The translations under genes were made by a program, and so were the position numbers. From Thermosediminibacter oceani DSM 16646 (GTDB lineage Bacteria; Bacillota; Thermosediminibacteria; Thermosediminibacterales; Thermosediminibacteraceae), in assembly GCF_000144645.1 (NCBI RefSeq), contig NC_014377.1:868001-932000 (forward strand): a stretch of 64,000 bases of DNA, written 5' to 3'. Below the pieces are notes generated by a model. It ran no database searches and was not told where the DNA came from. It saw only the letters and a list, made by a program, of their open reading frames with translations. Positions 43,443-52,254 of the stretch are shown piece after piece. Each line of letters starts with the position of its first letter. Position 1 is the first letter of the stretch.

Positions 43443-43834
43443 AGAAAGCCAGAACGCTTCTCGAAAGTTTCTTTTACGCCGTTTCGGGGGTTCTTTACTC
43501 CCTGAAGACCCAGCGAAATCTCAGGCTTCATTTTTTTGCTGCTTTTTTGGTAATGGCAGCAAGTAGGTATTTAGGCTTAAATCACCTGGAGCTGGCGGCT
43601 GTATTTTTCGCCGTATCTTTGGTGATAGTTACAGAAATGATAAATACGGCCGTGGAAACTACGGTCGACATGATAACCGAAACATACCACCCGCTGGCCA
43701 GAATATCCAAAAATGTAGCGGCAGGTGCTGTGCTGGTTGCGGCCCTGAACGCCGTTGTAATCGGCTACCTGATTTTTTTTAACAGGATCCGGCCGCTGAT
43801 GACCGCGCTGCAAAAGGTGCTCTTTGGCCGGTAA
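43439..43834 (+). CDS. dgkA: Diacylglycerol / undecaprenol kinase (DgkA type)
   Basis: This 131-residue integral membrane kinase has three helices and the catalytic signature EMINTAVETTVDMIT. In Gram-positives the enzyme phosphorylates undecaprenol to recycle the cell-wall lipid carrier. The N-terminal SFFYAVSGVLYSLKTQRNLRLHFFAA is typical. The ATG overlaps ybeY. In Bacillus dgkA is followed by cdd and era; here a DUF3048 lipoprotein gene follows instead. Confidence 0.92.
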   Translation: MKKARTLLESFFYAVSGVLYSLKTQRNLRLHFFAAFLVMAASRYLGLNHLELAAVFFAVSLVIVTEMINTAVETTVDMITETYHPLARISKNVAAGAVLVAALNAVVIGYLIFFNRIRPLMTALQKVLFGR

Positions 43835-43868
43835 AAGCGGTTTGCGTTGAGAACTGGGGGTGCACGTC

Positions 43869-44909
43869 GTGAAAAAAATTTACGTCGCGGTGCTGGCGTT
43901 TTTTTTCCTTTTGGCAGCAGGCTGCGGGAGAATAATTGGCGGTAATAAAACGCCCGTAGACAAAACACCGGTCTTGACACCGAACGAGCAGAGCCAACCG
44001 GTGGTAGAGGAGCCTGTAGTTAAAAACCCTCTGACGGGTCTTAATATGGATAAAGACAAGGAGGGCAGGAGGCCCCTGGCCGTAATGATAGAAAACGAAA
44101 AGAGCGCAAGACCTCAGTCGGGCTTAAACAAGGCTGATGTGGTATACGAGGTCCTAGCCGAAGGGGGCATCACCAGGTTCCTCGCCATTTACCTGGGGGA
44201 AGATGCGGGTGAGATAGGACCCGTGAGAAGTGCAAGGCCTTACTTCATAGACTTTGCCATGGAATACGATCCCGTTTACGTCCATTATGGGGCAAGCCAG
44301 TCGGCCTATTCGGACCTTCAAAAAAACAAAAATATATACGGTATAGATGGGATCTACGATAGAGTCACCTTCTGGAGGGACAAAACCCGGAAAGCGCCTC
44401 ACAACGCTTACACCAGCACAGAAAATATCCTAGAGACCGCCCGAAGGCGCGGATACCTTAAACCGGTTTACCTCAAGAGGTGGGAATTCAACGAAGGGGA
44501 AGCTCCCGTTGCGGGTGAGCCCCTTGAGGAATTCGAGCTGGTCTACTATAAAAATTATACGGTAAAGTACGTCTACGATGAAGAAAAAAAGGCTTATGTT
44601 AGGTACATAAACGAAAAACCCCATACCGACAGAAAGACCGGGGATCCCATTGTTGTAAAAAATATCATCCTTCAATTCATGGACACCCGGGTGATCGATT
44701 CGGAAGGCAGACTTGCCATAAAGACCACCGGGTCCGGCACCGGTTATTATATAAGCAACGGAAGCTATACCCGTATTAAATGGCACAAACCCGGGCGTTT
44801 CAAGAAGACCGAGTACACCCTTGAAGGGGGCGGCCAGTTAAAATTAAATCCGGGAAATACCTGGATTCAGATACTACCGTCTCGGGATAAATTTAAAATA
44901 GGCACCTGA
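43869..44909 (+). CDS. DUF3048 (YerB-like) lipoprotein
   Basis: The 346-residue exported protein has a lipobox (LLAAGC, Cys near residue 19), a Pro/Thr-rich linker and the DUF3048 domain. The domain starts at NPLTG and carries PLAVMIENEKSARPQSGL, GPVRSARPY and, near the C terminus, GNTWIQIL. Function is unknown; YerB of Bacillus is a membrane lipoprotein. GTG at 43869 follows GAACTGGGGG. It lies in the dgkA-recO gap where cdd and era normally stand, and has no terminator before recO. Confidence 0.88.
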   Translation: MKKIYVAVLAFFFLLAAGCGRIIGGNKTPVDKTPVLTPNEQSQPVVEEPVVKNPLTGLNMDKDKEGRRPLAVMIENEKSARPQSGLNKADVVYEVLAEGGITRFLAIYLGEDAGEIGPVRSARPYFIDFAMEYDPVYVHYGASQSAYSDLQKNKNIYGIDGIYDRVTFWRDKTRKAPHNAYTSTENILETARRRGYLKPVYLKRWEFNEGEAPVAGEPLEEFELVYYKNYTVKYVYDEEKKAYVRYINEKPHTDRKTGDPIVVKNIILQFMDTRVIDSEGRLAIKTTGSGTGYYISNGSYTRIKWHKPGRFKKTEYTLEGGGQLKLNPGNTWIQILPSRDKFKIGT

Positions 44910-44948
44910 ACTTCGCCATATATAACTTTTCCGGTTGAGTGAGGTATA

Positions 44949-45710
44949 TTGCGCATGGGACTTTATACGACAGAAGCTGTGGTGGTTGGCTACCGGGATC
45001 TGGGAGAAGCCGACAGGATACTGACGCTTTTTTCGCCCGAAAGAGGTAAGATCCACGCTGTGGCAAGGGGCGTCCGTCGGCCCAGGAGTCCTCTGATGGC
45101 CGGCACGCAGCTTTTTTCCTACAGTAAATTTCTCCTGGTAGAGGGGAGGAATTTGGATTCCATAAGCCAGTGTGAGCTTAAGGAATCCTTTTTTAGAATA
45201 AGGGAAGATCTGGACAGGATGGCTTACGGATCTTACTTTGCCGAGCTTTTGCGCATTTCAACCCGTGAATCCGAAAAAAGCGAGGAACTTTTCCGGTTTT
45301 TCATGAAAGTTTTATACCTGCTACAGGTATGGGAAGACCTGGAATTTATGGCTCGTATATTCGAGTTAAAGTTGATGGCCCTTCAAGGATATACGCCCCA
45401 GCTTTCACATTGCGTAAATTGCAGGAATGATGAGTTGAAAGAAATCAGGTTCAGCCACGCGTTGGGAGGAATTTTGTGCGAAAAATGCAGGGGAAGCGAT
45501 GAAAAGTCCGTTGTGATTTCCCGGGCGGTTTTGATGATGATGAGGAGAATGCTCAAAGGGAAATTCGAAGACCTTGCAAAACTAAAAGTAGAAGATGGCG
45601 TGAAGGAAGAACTCAAAGCAGTGCTTACGGGTTTCGTGCTGCACCACATGGAACGCAAGCCTCGCACCCTGCGCTTTCTGGATGACATCGCCAAAATATC
45701 GCATAAATGA
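44949..45710 (+). CDS. recO: DNA repair protein RecO
   Basis: This 253-residue recombination mediator has an N-terminal OB fold (LYTTEAVVVGYRDLGEADRILTLF), a helical middle and a four-cysteine zinc motif at about residues 157-178 (CVNC, then CEKC). It loads RecA onto gaps with RecR. Start is TTG at 44949 or ATG at 44955, the latter giving the common MGLY start. The gene precedes spoIIM by 13 bases. Confidence 0.92.
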   Translation: MRMGLYTTEAVVVGYRDLGEADRILTLFSPERGKIHAVARGVRRPRSPLMAGTQLFSYSKFLLVEGRNLDSISQCELKESFFRIREDLDRMAYGSYFAELLRISTRESEKSEELFRFFMKVLYLLQVWEDLEFMARIFELKLMALQGYTPQLSHCVNCRNDELKEIRFSHALGGILCEKCRGSDEKSVVISRAVLMMMRRMLKGKFEDLAKLKVEDGVKEELKAVLTGFVLHHMERKPRTLRFLDDIAKISHK

Positions 45711-45723
45711 AGGAGGAAAAAAT

Positions 45724-46320
45724 TTGAAAGTCATCTTTGATTCATTCAGGGGGAAGGGTAAATATATATTCTTCTCGATAGTTCTGTTCGCGGCTGGGGC
45801 GGTTCTGGGTTATGCAGTGTTCTGGCAGGACCCCAGGGTAATCCTGGCGAACCTGGACAGGATACTGGGGAATATTCTGAAGATTAGCGATGCGGTAGAG
45901 AATGCGAATAAGCTTTACGTTTTTGGGTTGATATTTCAGAACAACGTAAGAGCTTTACTCGTAATGATTTTCGGCGGCGTTGCTTTCGGGCTGGTGCCGC
46001 TCTTTACGGTACTGTTTAACGGTTTCGTCGTAGGGTTGATACTTGCTCTCAACTTTTATTCGGGGCAGTCCCTTTCATTTTTCCTCGCCTCTATCCTACC
46101 CCATGGGATTCTCGAACTGCCGGCAATTCTGGTGGGCGCCGCTTTCGGTTTGAAAATAGGATTCGAGCTTTTCTCACCTCGCGGTAAAACCCGGGTTGAA
46201 GTGCTGAAGGAAAACTTAAAGGATGGCATTCTCGCCCTCGGAATTCTGATTCCTGTCCTTCTCCTGGCAGCCCTGATAGAAGCAATAATTACGCCTCTGG
46301 TAGCTAGGCCTTTTTTATGA
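45724..46320 (+). CDS. spoIIM: Stage II sporulation protein M
   Basis: The 198-residue membrane protein has about five helices and the SpoIIM family motif ILPHGILELPAILVGAAFGLKIG. SpoIIM anchors SpoIID and SpoIIP at the septum for engulfment; spoIIP is in this window too. TTG at 45724 stands behind AGGAGGAAAAAA; the longer open frame overlaps recO and has no SD. Length is near that of B. subtilis SpoIIM. The location after recO is uncommon; glyQS, which often stands there, is absent. Confidence 0.88.
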   Translation: MKVIFDSFRGKGKYIFFSIVLFAAGAVLGYAVFWQDPRVILANLDRILGNILKISDAVENANKLYVFGLIFQNNVRALLVMIFGGVAFGLVPLFTVLFNGFVVGLILALNFYSGQSLSFFLASILPHGILELPAILVGAAFGLKIGFELFSPRGKTRVEVLKENLKDGILALGILIPVLLLAALIEAIITPLVARPFL

Positions 46321-46346
46321 AATATAGTATACTTTTTTGAGTAAAT

Positions 46347-46357
46347 GTGATATACTT
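46347..46357 (+). promoter_or_regulatory. Candidate CcpN operator upstream of ccpN
   Basis: TGTGATATACT matches the CcpN operator consensus that I recall from Bacillus (TRTGHYATAYW) at every position. It contains a TATACT -10-like element and lies about 64 bases before ccpN, so autoregulation is possible. The consensus is quoted from memory. Confidence 0.45.
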
Positions 46358-46420
46358 ATTACTTGAATAACCAAATATGCCGCACATTTTTTGGCATGTT
46401 GTGGAAGGGAGGGAGGACAA

Positions 46421-47053
46421 ATAGAATTAACACCTAGACAAATGATGATAGTTGACATTGTAAAAAAACACGAACCAATAACCAGTGAAGAAATAGCGGC
46501 AAAGCTCAATATTACAAGAGCCGCTTTAAGGCCCGACCTGTCCATTCTTACCATGGCGGGTATCCTCGAAGCCAGGCCGCGGGTGGGTTATTTCTATGCC
46601 GGCAAGAATACGAAGAGCCTGCTGGCTGAAAAGATAAGGAGCATAAAGGTCAGCGACATTAAGGCTGTGCCTGTTGTGATAAAAGAAGAAACATCAGTAT
46701 ACGATGCTATCGTGACACTGTTTCTGGAGGATGTCGGTACGCTTTTTGTTGTCCAGGAGGACGGCAGCCTGTGCGGTGTGGTTTCGCGAAAAGACCTGCT
46801 CAAGATAGCGATGGGAAACGCCGATATAAGGCAGATACCCGTGAGCGTAATTATGACCAGAATGCCGAATCTGGTCACAGTAACGATGGAGGAAAGCGCT
46901 TTTGATGCAGCTCGAAAAATAGTCGAACATCAGGTAGACGCCCTACCTGTGGTTAAGCCGGAAGAGTTTGAAGGGAAAGTAAAATACAAAGTTGTAGGCA
47001 AGGTTACCAAGACCACAATAACCAGGCTTTTTGTTGAATTGGGAAGAGGTTAA
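46421..47053 (+). CDS. ccpN: CcpN-like repressor (HTH plus CBS pair), probable ATA start
   Basis: The 210-residue protein has an N-terminal helix-turn-helix ([17 protein letters not shown]..., [27 protein letters not shown]) and two CBS domains. This matches CcpN (YqzB), which represses gluconeogenic genes and senses ATP/ADP. The family start ...IELxxRQ corresponds to ATA at 46421, eight bases after a GGAGG (46408-46412). A TTG at 46391 lies upstream of the SD, and the next ATG (46442) is 25 bases too far. ppsR follows after 14 bases, as in Bacillus. Confidence 0.87.
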   Translation: MELTPRQMMIVDIVKKHEPITSEEIAAKLNITRAALRPDLSILTMAGILEARPRVGYFYAGKNTKSLLAEKIRSIKVSDIKAVPVVIKEETSVYDAIVTLFLEDVGTLFVVQEDGSLCGVVSRKDLLKIAMGNADIRQIPVSVIMTRMPNLVTVTMEESAFDAARKIVEHQVDALPVVKPEEFEGKVKYKVVGKVTKTTITRLFVELGRG

Positions 47054-47067
47054 AGGGGGGATTCAAA

Positions 47068-47889
47068 ATAGTTAGTTTAGGTGAACCTGTAATTTTTGCC
47101 GTATCAGACTCTATAGGGGAAACGGCTGAGCTGGTTGCTCGGGCTGCTGCGGTGCAGTTCAATTCCGGGCACGTGGAGATAAGAAGATATCCATTCGTGA
47201 CAGACCTAGAGTATGCCAGGGAAGTAATAGAGGAAGCCAGGAAATTAAAAAATTGCGCAATAGTTTGTACAATAGTGCTGCCTGAAATCAGGAAAAGCTT
47301 AGTAGAGCTCGCTGAAGCCAACAATATCCCTATTATAGACATTATGGGACCAATGATGGACATTGTTTCTAAAATAACCAGCGCCAGGCCAAAACTCGAG
47401 CCAGGTCTGGTGAGGAAGATCGACGAAGACTATTTCAAAAAAATAGAGGCGATAGAATTTGCGGTAAAATATGACGACGGTAAGGATCCGAGGGGCCTTG
47501 CCAAAGCCGATGTGGTTCTAGTGGGGGTTTCCAGGACTTCGAAAACACCGCTGTCTATGTATCTTGCCCATAAAAGGCTTAAGGTGGCCAATCTGCCTCT
47601 CGTGCCTGAAGTTTCCCCTCCCGAGGAGCTGTTTCAACTACCTCCCGGGACCGTCATAGGCCTTACAATAAACCCTGAAATCCTTTATAGGATTCGGCGG
47701 GAGAGGTTAAAAGCTTTGGGACTTAGCAGCGATGCTACGTATGCCAGTATGGAGAGAATTTTAAAAGAGCTTGAGTATGCCGATGGTATAATGAAAAAAA
47801 TCGGCTGCCCCAGGATCGACGTTTCTAACAAGGCAGTCGAGGAAGTCGCTGCCAGAATCCTGGAAATCATCAGGAGGGGAGAAGACTGA
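47068..47889 (+). CDS. PPDK regulatory protein PpsR (DUF299), probable ATA start
   Basis: The 273-residue enzyme is the bifunctional ADP-dependent kinase and Pi-dependent phosphorylase that turns pyruvate phosphate dikinase off and on. The family N terminus [19 protein letters not shown] is encoded but no ATG, GTG or TTG precedes it; ATA at 47068 lies seven bases after GGGGGG (47055-47060). The first ordinary start, GTG at 47152, would remove 28 residues including this motif. The P-loop-like [15 protein letters not shown] is intact. The gene overlaps ppdK by one base. Confidence 0.88.
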   Translation: MVSLGEPVIFAVSDSIGETAELVARAAAVQFNSGHVEIRRYPFVTDLEYAREVIEEARKLKNCAIVCTIVLPEIRKSLVELAEANNIPIIDIMGPMMDIVSKITSARPKLEPGLVRKIDEDYFKKIEAIEFAVKYDDGKDPRGLAKADVVLVGVSRTSKTPLSMYLAHKRLKVANLPLVPEVSPPEELFQLPPGTVIGLTINPEILYRIRRERLKALGLSSDATYASMERILKELEYADGIMKKIGCPRIDVSNKAVEEVAARILEIIRRGED

Positions 47890-50534
47890 TGAAAAAATAC
47901 GTTTTTCAGTTTAAAGAGGGAAGAGCTTCAATGAAAAATCTGCTGGGCGGCAAGGGTGCCAACCTGGCAGAAATGATCCATATAGGCCTTCCTGTACCTC
48001 CGGGCTTTACGGTGACTACCGAGGCGTGTACGCGATACTACAAAGAAGGACAAAAAATTGCCGAAGATATCCTCGAACAGACCTTTGATGCCCTTCGAGA
48101 ACTGGAGCAGGAGACCGGTAAAAAGCTGGGAAATCCCGATAACCCGCTGCTGGTCTCCGTCAGGTCCGGAGCGCCGATATCCATGCCGGGCATGATGGAT
48201 ACCATACTAAATCTAGGCTTGAATGATGAAACGGTCGAGGGTCTTGCCCGTTCGACGGGTAACAGGCGTTTTGCCCATGACTGCTACCGCAGGTTTATAC
48301 AGATGTTCGGGAATGTGGTGCTGAACATAGAACACGAGAGATTCGAGGATATCATAAGCGGCGTCAAGAAAAGGAGGGGCTTTGCCCTTGATACTGAACT
48401 GGGAGCCGAAGACTGGCAGGATGTCATAGAGCAATATAAGAACCTGGTGCTTAAGCATACCCGCCGGGAATTCCCACAGGACCCAAGAGAGCAGCTTGTG
48501 ATGGCGATCGAAGCAGTATTTCGTTCCTGGAACAACCATAGAGCTATCATTTATAGAAAAATAAACAAAATACCCGACGAACTGGGAACTGCAGTAAACG
48601 TCCAGGCTATGGTGTTCGGAAACATGGGAGAAGATTCCGGAACCGGAGTAGCCTTTACGAGAAATCCCGCGACGGGAGAAAAGGAAATTTACGGAGAGTT
48701 CCTGCTCAATGCTCAGGGCGAAGACGTAGTGGCGGGGATCAGGACCCCGAGAAATATAAAAGATATGGCTGCCCTTATGCCCGACGTCTACCGGCAGCTG
48801 ACGGATGTTTGCGCTCTTTTAGAAAAGCACTATAAGGATATGCAGGACATCGAATTCACCGTAGAAAAAGGTAAACTGTACCTACTCCAGACCCGCAACG
48901 GAAAAAGGACGGCAGCAGCCGCGGTTAAAATAGCCGTAGATATGGTAAAGGAAGGCCTGATTTCCAAAGAGGAGGCCGTGCTGAGGGTTTCGCCAGAGCA
49001 TGTAGTTTCTCTGCTGCACAGGAGGATAGACCCCGAAGCTAAAGTGGAAGTTATTGCAAAGGGATTGCCTGCTTCGCCGGGAGCGGCCTGGGGTCATATT
49101 GTCTTTGACCCCGACGAGGCTGAAACTCTGGGGCAGCAGGGCCAGAAGGTCATCCTCGTAAGAACCGAAACCACCCCCGATGATATCCACGGCATAGTCA
49201 TGGCCCAGGGTGTACTAACCAGCCGTGGCGGTATGACCAGCCATGCCGCGGTAGTGGCCAGGGGAATGGGTAAACCCTGTGTGTGCGGTTGCGATGCTAT
49301 TTCTATTGACTTAGAAAAAGAAGAGTTTAGGGTTGGAGATCTTGTCGTAAAGAAGGGAGATATAATTTCGATAGACGGCTCAACCGGTCAGGTAATACTG
49401 GGACAGGTGCCAATGATAGACCCCGTTCTCTCGCCGGAGTTCAAAGAACTTCTGGGATGGGCCGATGAATTCAGGGTGCTTTCCGTGCGGGCAAATGCTG
49501 ATACGCCGGAGGACGCAAGGGTCGCCAGGGATTTCGGCGCTGAAGGTATTGGTTTGTGCCGGACCGAGCACATGTTCATGGGTCAGGACCGCCTGCCGGT
49601 GGTACAGGAGATGATTATGGCCGAGACCAAGGCAGAGAGGGAGAAGGCGCTGGCTAAATTGCTGGATTTCCAGCGGCAGGATTTTGAAGGCATTCTTGAA
49701 GCGATGCGGGACCTGCCGGTGACGATAAGGCTTTTAGATCCACCGCTTCACGAATTCCTGCCCAACGCGGAAGAGCTCATCCAGGAAATTGCGGAGCTTA
49801 AGGCAGCGGGCGATGAGGAAACCCTGAAGAGAAAGCAGGAAATCCTCAAAAGAGTAAAGGCTCTCGGCGAATTTAATCCTATGCTTGGTCTGAGAGGATG
49901 CCGTCTGGGGATACTATACCCGGAAATTTACGAAATGCAGGTCAGGGCTATCTTTCTGGCAGCGTGCAGCCTGGCTAAAAGGGGCATTAAGGTGTATCCC
50001 GAAGTGGAAATCCCTCTTGTGAGCAACGATAACGAACTGAAGCTGCTGAGAGAACTTGTAGAAAACATCGCGGCCCAGGTAATGAAAGAAGAGGAGATAA
50101 AAGTCGATTACAGCATAGGTACGATGATAGAAATACCAAGGGCGTGCATAACCGCCGATGAACTGGCCCGTTACGCAGACTTTTTCTCCTTCGGCACCAA
50201 CGACCTCACCCAGACCACCTATGGCTTCAGCCGCGACGACGCCGAAGCCAAGTTCCTACCATATTATATAGACCATAAAATCCTGACGGAAGATCCCTTT
50301 ATAGTTCTGGACCGCAGGGGTGTGGGATATCTTATGAAAACCGCCGTAGGCCTGGGAAGAGGGGTCAAAGAAAACCTTACCGTAGGTATATGCGGCGAGC
50401 ACGGAGGAGAACCGAGTTCCGTAGAGTTCTGCCATGAGATAGGTCTCGACTATGTGAGCTGCTCGCCTTACAGGGTTCCGATAGCGAGGCTTGCTGCGGC
50501 TCAAGCCGCCTTAAAAAATAAAAAGAACTCTTAA
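47889..50534 (+). CDS. ppdK: Pyruvate phosphate dikinase
   Basis: This 881-residue enzyme interconverts pyruvate, ATP and Pi with PEP, AMP and PPi. It has an ATP-grasp domain (GGKGANLAEM, SVRSGAPISMPGMMDT), the swivelling phosphohistidine domain with GGMTSHAAVVARGMGKPC (catalytic His) and the PEP/pyruvate TIM barrel (GLCRTEHMF, FGTNDLTQTTYGFSRDD, GICGEHGG). The Thr before the catalytic His is present (MTSH), the target of PpsR. The upstream ccpN and ppsR link it to gluconeogenic control. Its terminator has been split by an insertion sequence. Confidence 0.97.
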   Translation: MKKYVFQFKEGRASMKNLLGGKGANLAEMIHIGLPVPPGFTVTTEACTRYYKEGQKIAEDILEQTFDALRELEQETGKKLGNPDNPLLVSVRSGAPISMPGMMDTILNLGLNDETVEGLARSTGNRRFAHDCYRRFIQMFGNVVLNIEHERFEDIISGVKKRRGFALDTELGAEDWQDVIEQYKNLVLKHTRREFPQDPREQLVMAIEAVFRSWNNHRAIIYRKINKIPDELGTAVNVQAMVFGNMGEDSGTGVAFTRNPATGEKEIYGEFLLNAQGEDVVAGIRTPRNIKDMAALMPDVYRQLTDVCALLEKHYKDMQDIEFTVEKGKLYLLQTRNGKRTAAAAVKIAVDMVKEGLISKEEAVLRVSPEHVVSLLHRRIDPEAKVEVIAKGLPASPGAAWGHIVFDPDEAETLGQQGQKVILVRTETTPDDIHGIVMAQGVLTSRGGMTSHAAVVARGMGKPCVCGCDAISIDLEKEEFRVGDLVVKKGDIISIDGSTGQVILGQVPMIDPVLSPEFKELLGWADEFRVLSVRANADTPEDARVARDFGAEGIGLCRTEHMFMGQDRLPVVQEMIMAETKAEREKALAKLLDFQRQDFEGILEAMRDLPVTIRLLDPPLHEFLPNAEELIQEIAELKAAGDEETLKRKQEILKRVKALGEFNPMLGLRGCRLGILYPEIYEMQVRAIFLAACSLAKRGIKVYPEVEIPLVSNDNELKLLRELVENIAAQVMKEEEIKVDYSIGTMIEIPRACITADELARYADFFSFGTNDLTQTTYGFSRDDAEAKFLPYYIDHKILTEDPFIVLDRRGVGYLMKTAVGLGRGVKENLTVGICGEHGGEPSSVEFCHEIGLDYVSCSPYRVPIARLAAAQAALKNKKNS

Positions 50535-50558
50535 GAGAGGCAATTGATTGCCTCTCTT
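50533..50558 (+). repeat. 26-bp direct repeat, left copy (ppdK terminator hairpin)
   Basis: A perfect palindromic 11-bp stem AAGAGAGGCAA/TTGCCTCTCTT with TTGA loop directly follows the last ppdK codon, so its first two bases are the end of the TAA stop. It is identical to 52154-52179. No T-tract follows, since the insertion sequence begins at 50559. Confidence 0.95.
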
Positions 50559-50572
50559 CAGCTTGTAGACAA

Positions 50573-50610
50573 AGCCGCTTTTAGGATGCATAACCTAAAA
50601 GCGGCTTTTT
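50573..50610 (+). terminator. Bidirectional terminator at the left IS end
   Basis: GCCGCTTTTAGG and CCTAAAAGCGGC form a perfect 12-bp stem around ATGCATAA. T runs follow on both strands. The transposase stop codon lies within it. On the plus strand it would block ppdK readthrough from entering the element. Confidence 0.75.
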
Positions 50611-52041
50611 GTTGAAGGCGAAGAAAATTTTTAAGAAAAACGAATGTAAAGCGGGGACTGTTGGCGGAAACGTTCCCCGTCTTTTCTTCCATAAAGCCAG
50701 CTTTTTTAAATTCATGCATGCGAAAAGAAGCGTGAGGTAATGTCCAACTTTCCTCAAGCCTCGTAGATTTGTATAGCGCATGCCATGCTTTTCCTTCGCA
50801 TCGGCAAATACCCGCTCGATGGTCTGGCCGCGCATTTTGTATAGTTCTTTACCCCATTGGGTGTGTCTTATATCTTCCGCTATTTCTATGTAATGCTCCC
50901 ATATATGCCGAGTTATGATTTTTGTGTAATTTTTACTTTTGGTGCACTGTAGGCGCATGGGACATTTACAGCATATTTGGGGGTTGCTCCTATATTCCCG
51001 GTATCCCGCCCGGTTGGTGGTGCTGTATTCTAATATTTGGTTGTTGGGGCATATGTAACAATCATAATATTCGTCATAGACGTATTCGCGTTTTTTAAAG
51101 TAACCATCTTTGGTCATCGGCCTCTTGTAGGGCATAACGGGAAGCGCTCCTGCCTCAATGATTTCTCTGCATATCCCGGGGGTTTTGTAGCCTGCATCAA
51201 CCACTACCGCCTCTATTTTAGAAAATTTATCGTTTACTTCTTGAAATAAATCGGAGAATACCTGGCTGTCATGAACATTTCCAGGTGCTATTTTGACACC
51301 AAGGACAAAGTTGTTCCGGTCACAGGCTACAGAAGCTGTGTAGGCAAAGCAGCGCTCTTTTTCCCCTTTTTGAAACATCCCACTTTCAGGATCTGTGGTG
51401 CTTACCCTGACTTTTTTAGAGCTATTTTCTCCTTTGTTGTTATCGTCATCATCATCTTCTTCTTCAAAGGGCTTTTTACCGTTTGCTTCCCGTTCGGCGT
51501 TGATTTCTTTTAAAAGTTCTTCCTTATATTTTTGAGTCCGTTGCTTAGCGACTTTCTCGATATATTTATTCTTATTGGCACTGGCTTTTATGTGAGTAGC
51601 ATCGATAAATACTGCATCTGTTTTAACAAACCCGCATTCTATTGCTTCCATCAACACCCGCTCGAATATCTTTTCAAATAGATCACTTTCCTTAAACCGC
51701 CGTTCATAGTTTTTTCCAAAAGTTGAAAAGTGAGGTATTTTTTCTTGTAATCCATAGCCTAAAAACCAACGGTAAGCTACATTGACTTCTACTTCTCTGA
51801 TGGTTTGGCGCATGGAGCGGATTCCATACAATGCTTGGAGCATGAGTAGCTTAATTAACACTACCGGGTCAATACTAGGTCTTCCTGTATTTTCGCTATA
51901 TAGGTCTTTTACTTCATCATAAATGAAATTAAAGTCGATGCTTTCTTCTACTGCCCTAAGGAGATGGTCTTGAGGTACTAAGCTATCGATGCTTACTAAT
52001 TCTACCTGCTCTATTATTTCTCGATTTTTCTTCGTTAACAT
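50581..52041 (-). CDS. IS1182 family transposase
   Basis: The 486-residue DDE transposase has the InsH-like N-terminal domain (GRPSIDPVVLIKLLMLQALYGIRSMRQ). The catalytic acids can be placed in VFIDATHIKASANK (Asp), VVDAGYKTP (Asp) and ERVFADAKEKHGMRYT (Glu). A zinc-like Cys cluster (CCKCPMRLQC) sits before the last acid, as in IS1182 members. ATG at 52041 lies eight bases after GGGG; an in-frame TTG at 52056 is the alternative. The gene is complete and faces ppdK. Confidence 0.92.
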   Translation of the reverse strand: MLTKKNREIIEQVELVSIDSLVPQDHLLRAVEESIDFNFIYDEVKDLYSENTGRPSIDPVVLIKLLMLQALYGIRSMRQTIREVEVNVAYRWFLGYGLQEKIPHFSTFGKNYERRFKESDLFEKIFERVLMEAIECGFVKTDAVFIDATHIKASANKNKYIEKVAKQRTQKYKEELLKEINAEREANGKKPFEEEDDDDDNNKGENSSKKVRVSTTDPESGMFQKGEKERCFAYTASVACDRNNFVLGVKIAPGNVHDSQVFSDLFQEVNDKFSKIEAVVVDAGYKTPGICREIIEAGALPVMPYKRPMTKDGYFKKREYVYDEYYDCYICPNNQILEYSTTNRAGYREYRSNPQICCKCPMRLQCTKSKNYTKIITRHIWEHYIEIAEDIRHTQWGKELYKMRGQTIERVFADAKEKHGMRYTNLRGLRKVGHYLTLLFACMNLKKLALWKKRRGTFPPTVPALHSFFLKIFFAFNKKPLLGYAS

Positions 52042-52153
52042 TTCATCGCCCCACAATATTTTTGTATCTTCTTTAATTTTACTAAAAAGCTGATGATTTT
52101 TGTACTAGCTTTTGCAAAAAAAGACTGTCGACAGTTACTTTGTCGACAGTCTG

Positions 52154-52186
52154 AAGAGAGGCAATTGATTGCCTCTCTTTTTTTGC
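52154..52186 (+). terminator. Right copy of the 26-bp repeat, terminator with T-tract
   Basis: Identical to 50533-50558, but here TTTTTT follows the stem at once. This is the distal half of the original ppdK terminator. Placed just before dgt, it would now end transcripts leaving the IS. Confidence 0.9.
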
Positions 52187-52254
52187 GGAATTTTTTAGTA
52201 TAATTAAAAATATATTCTACATGTAAAATATCTCTTCGCAGCGGAGGGCTTTTT

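Larger units (their letters stand above)
50559..52153. mobile_element. IS1182-family insertion sequence, 1595 bp
   Basis: The element is bounded by imperfect terminal inverted repeats: CAGCTTGTAGACAAAG at 50559-50574 and, on the other strand from 52153 to 52138, CAGACTGTCGACAAAG (13 of 16 match). It carries one intact transposase gene on the minus strand. Outside each end stands the same 26-base hairpin sequence, so the target was the ppdK terminator and it was duplicated. The transposase has no frameshift or internal stop, and the exact flanking repeats suggest recent insertion. Confidence 0.9.
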
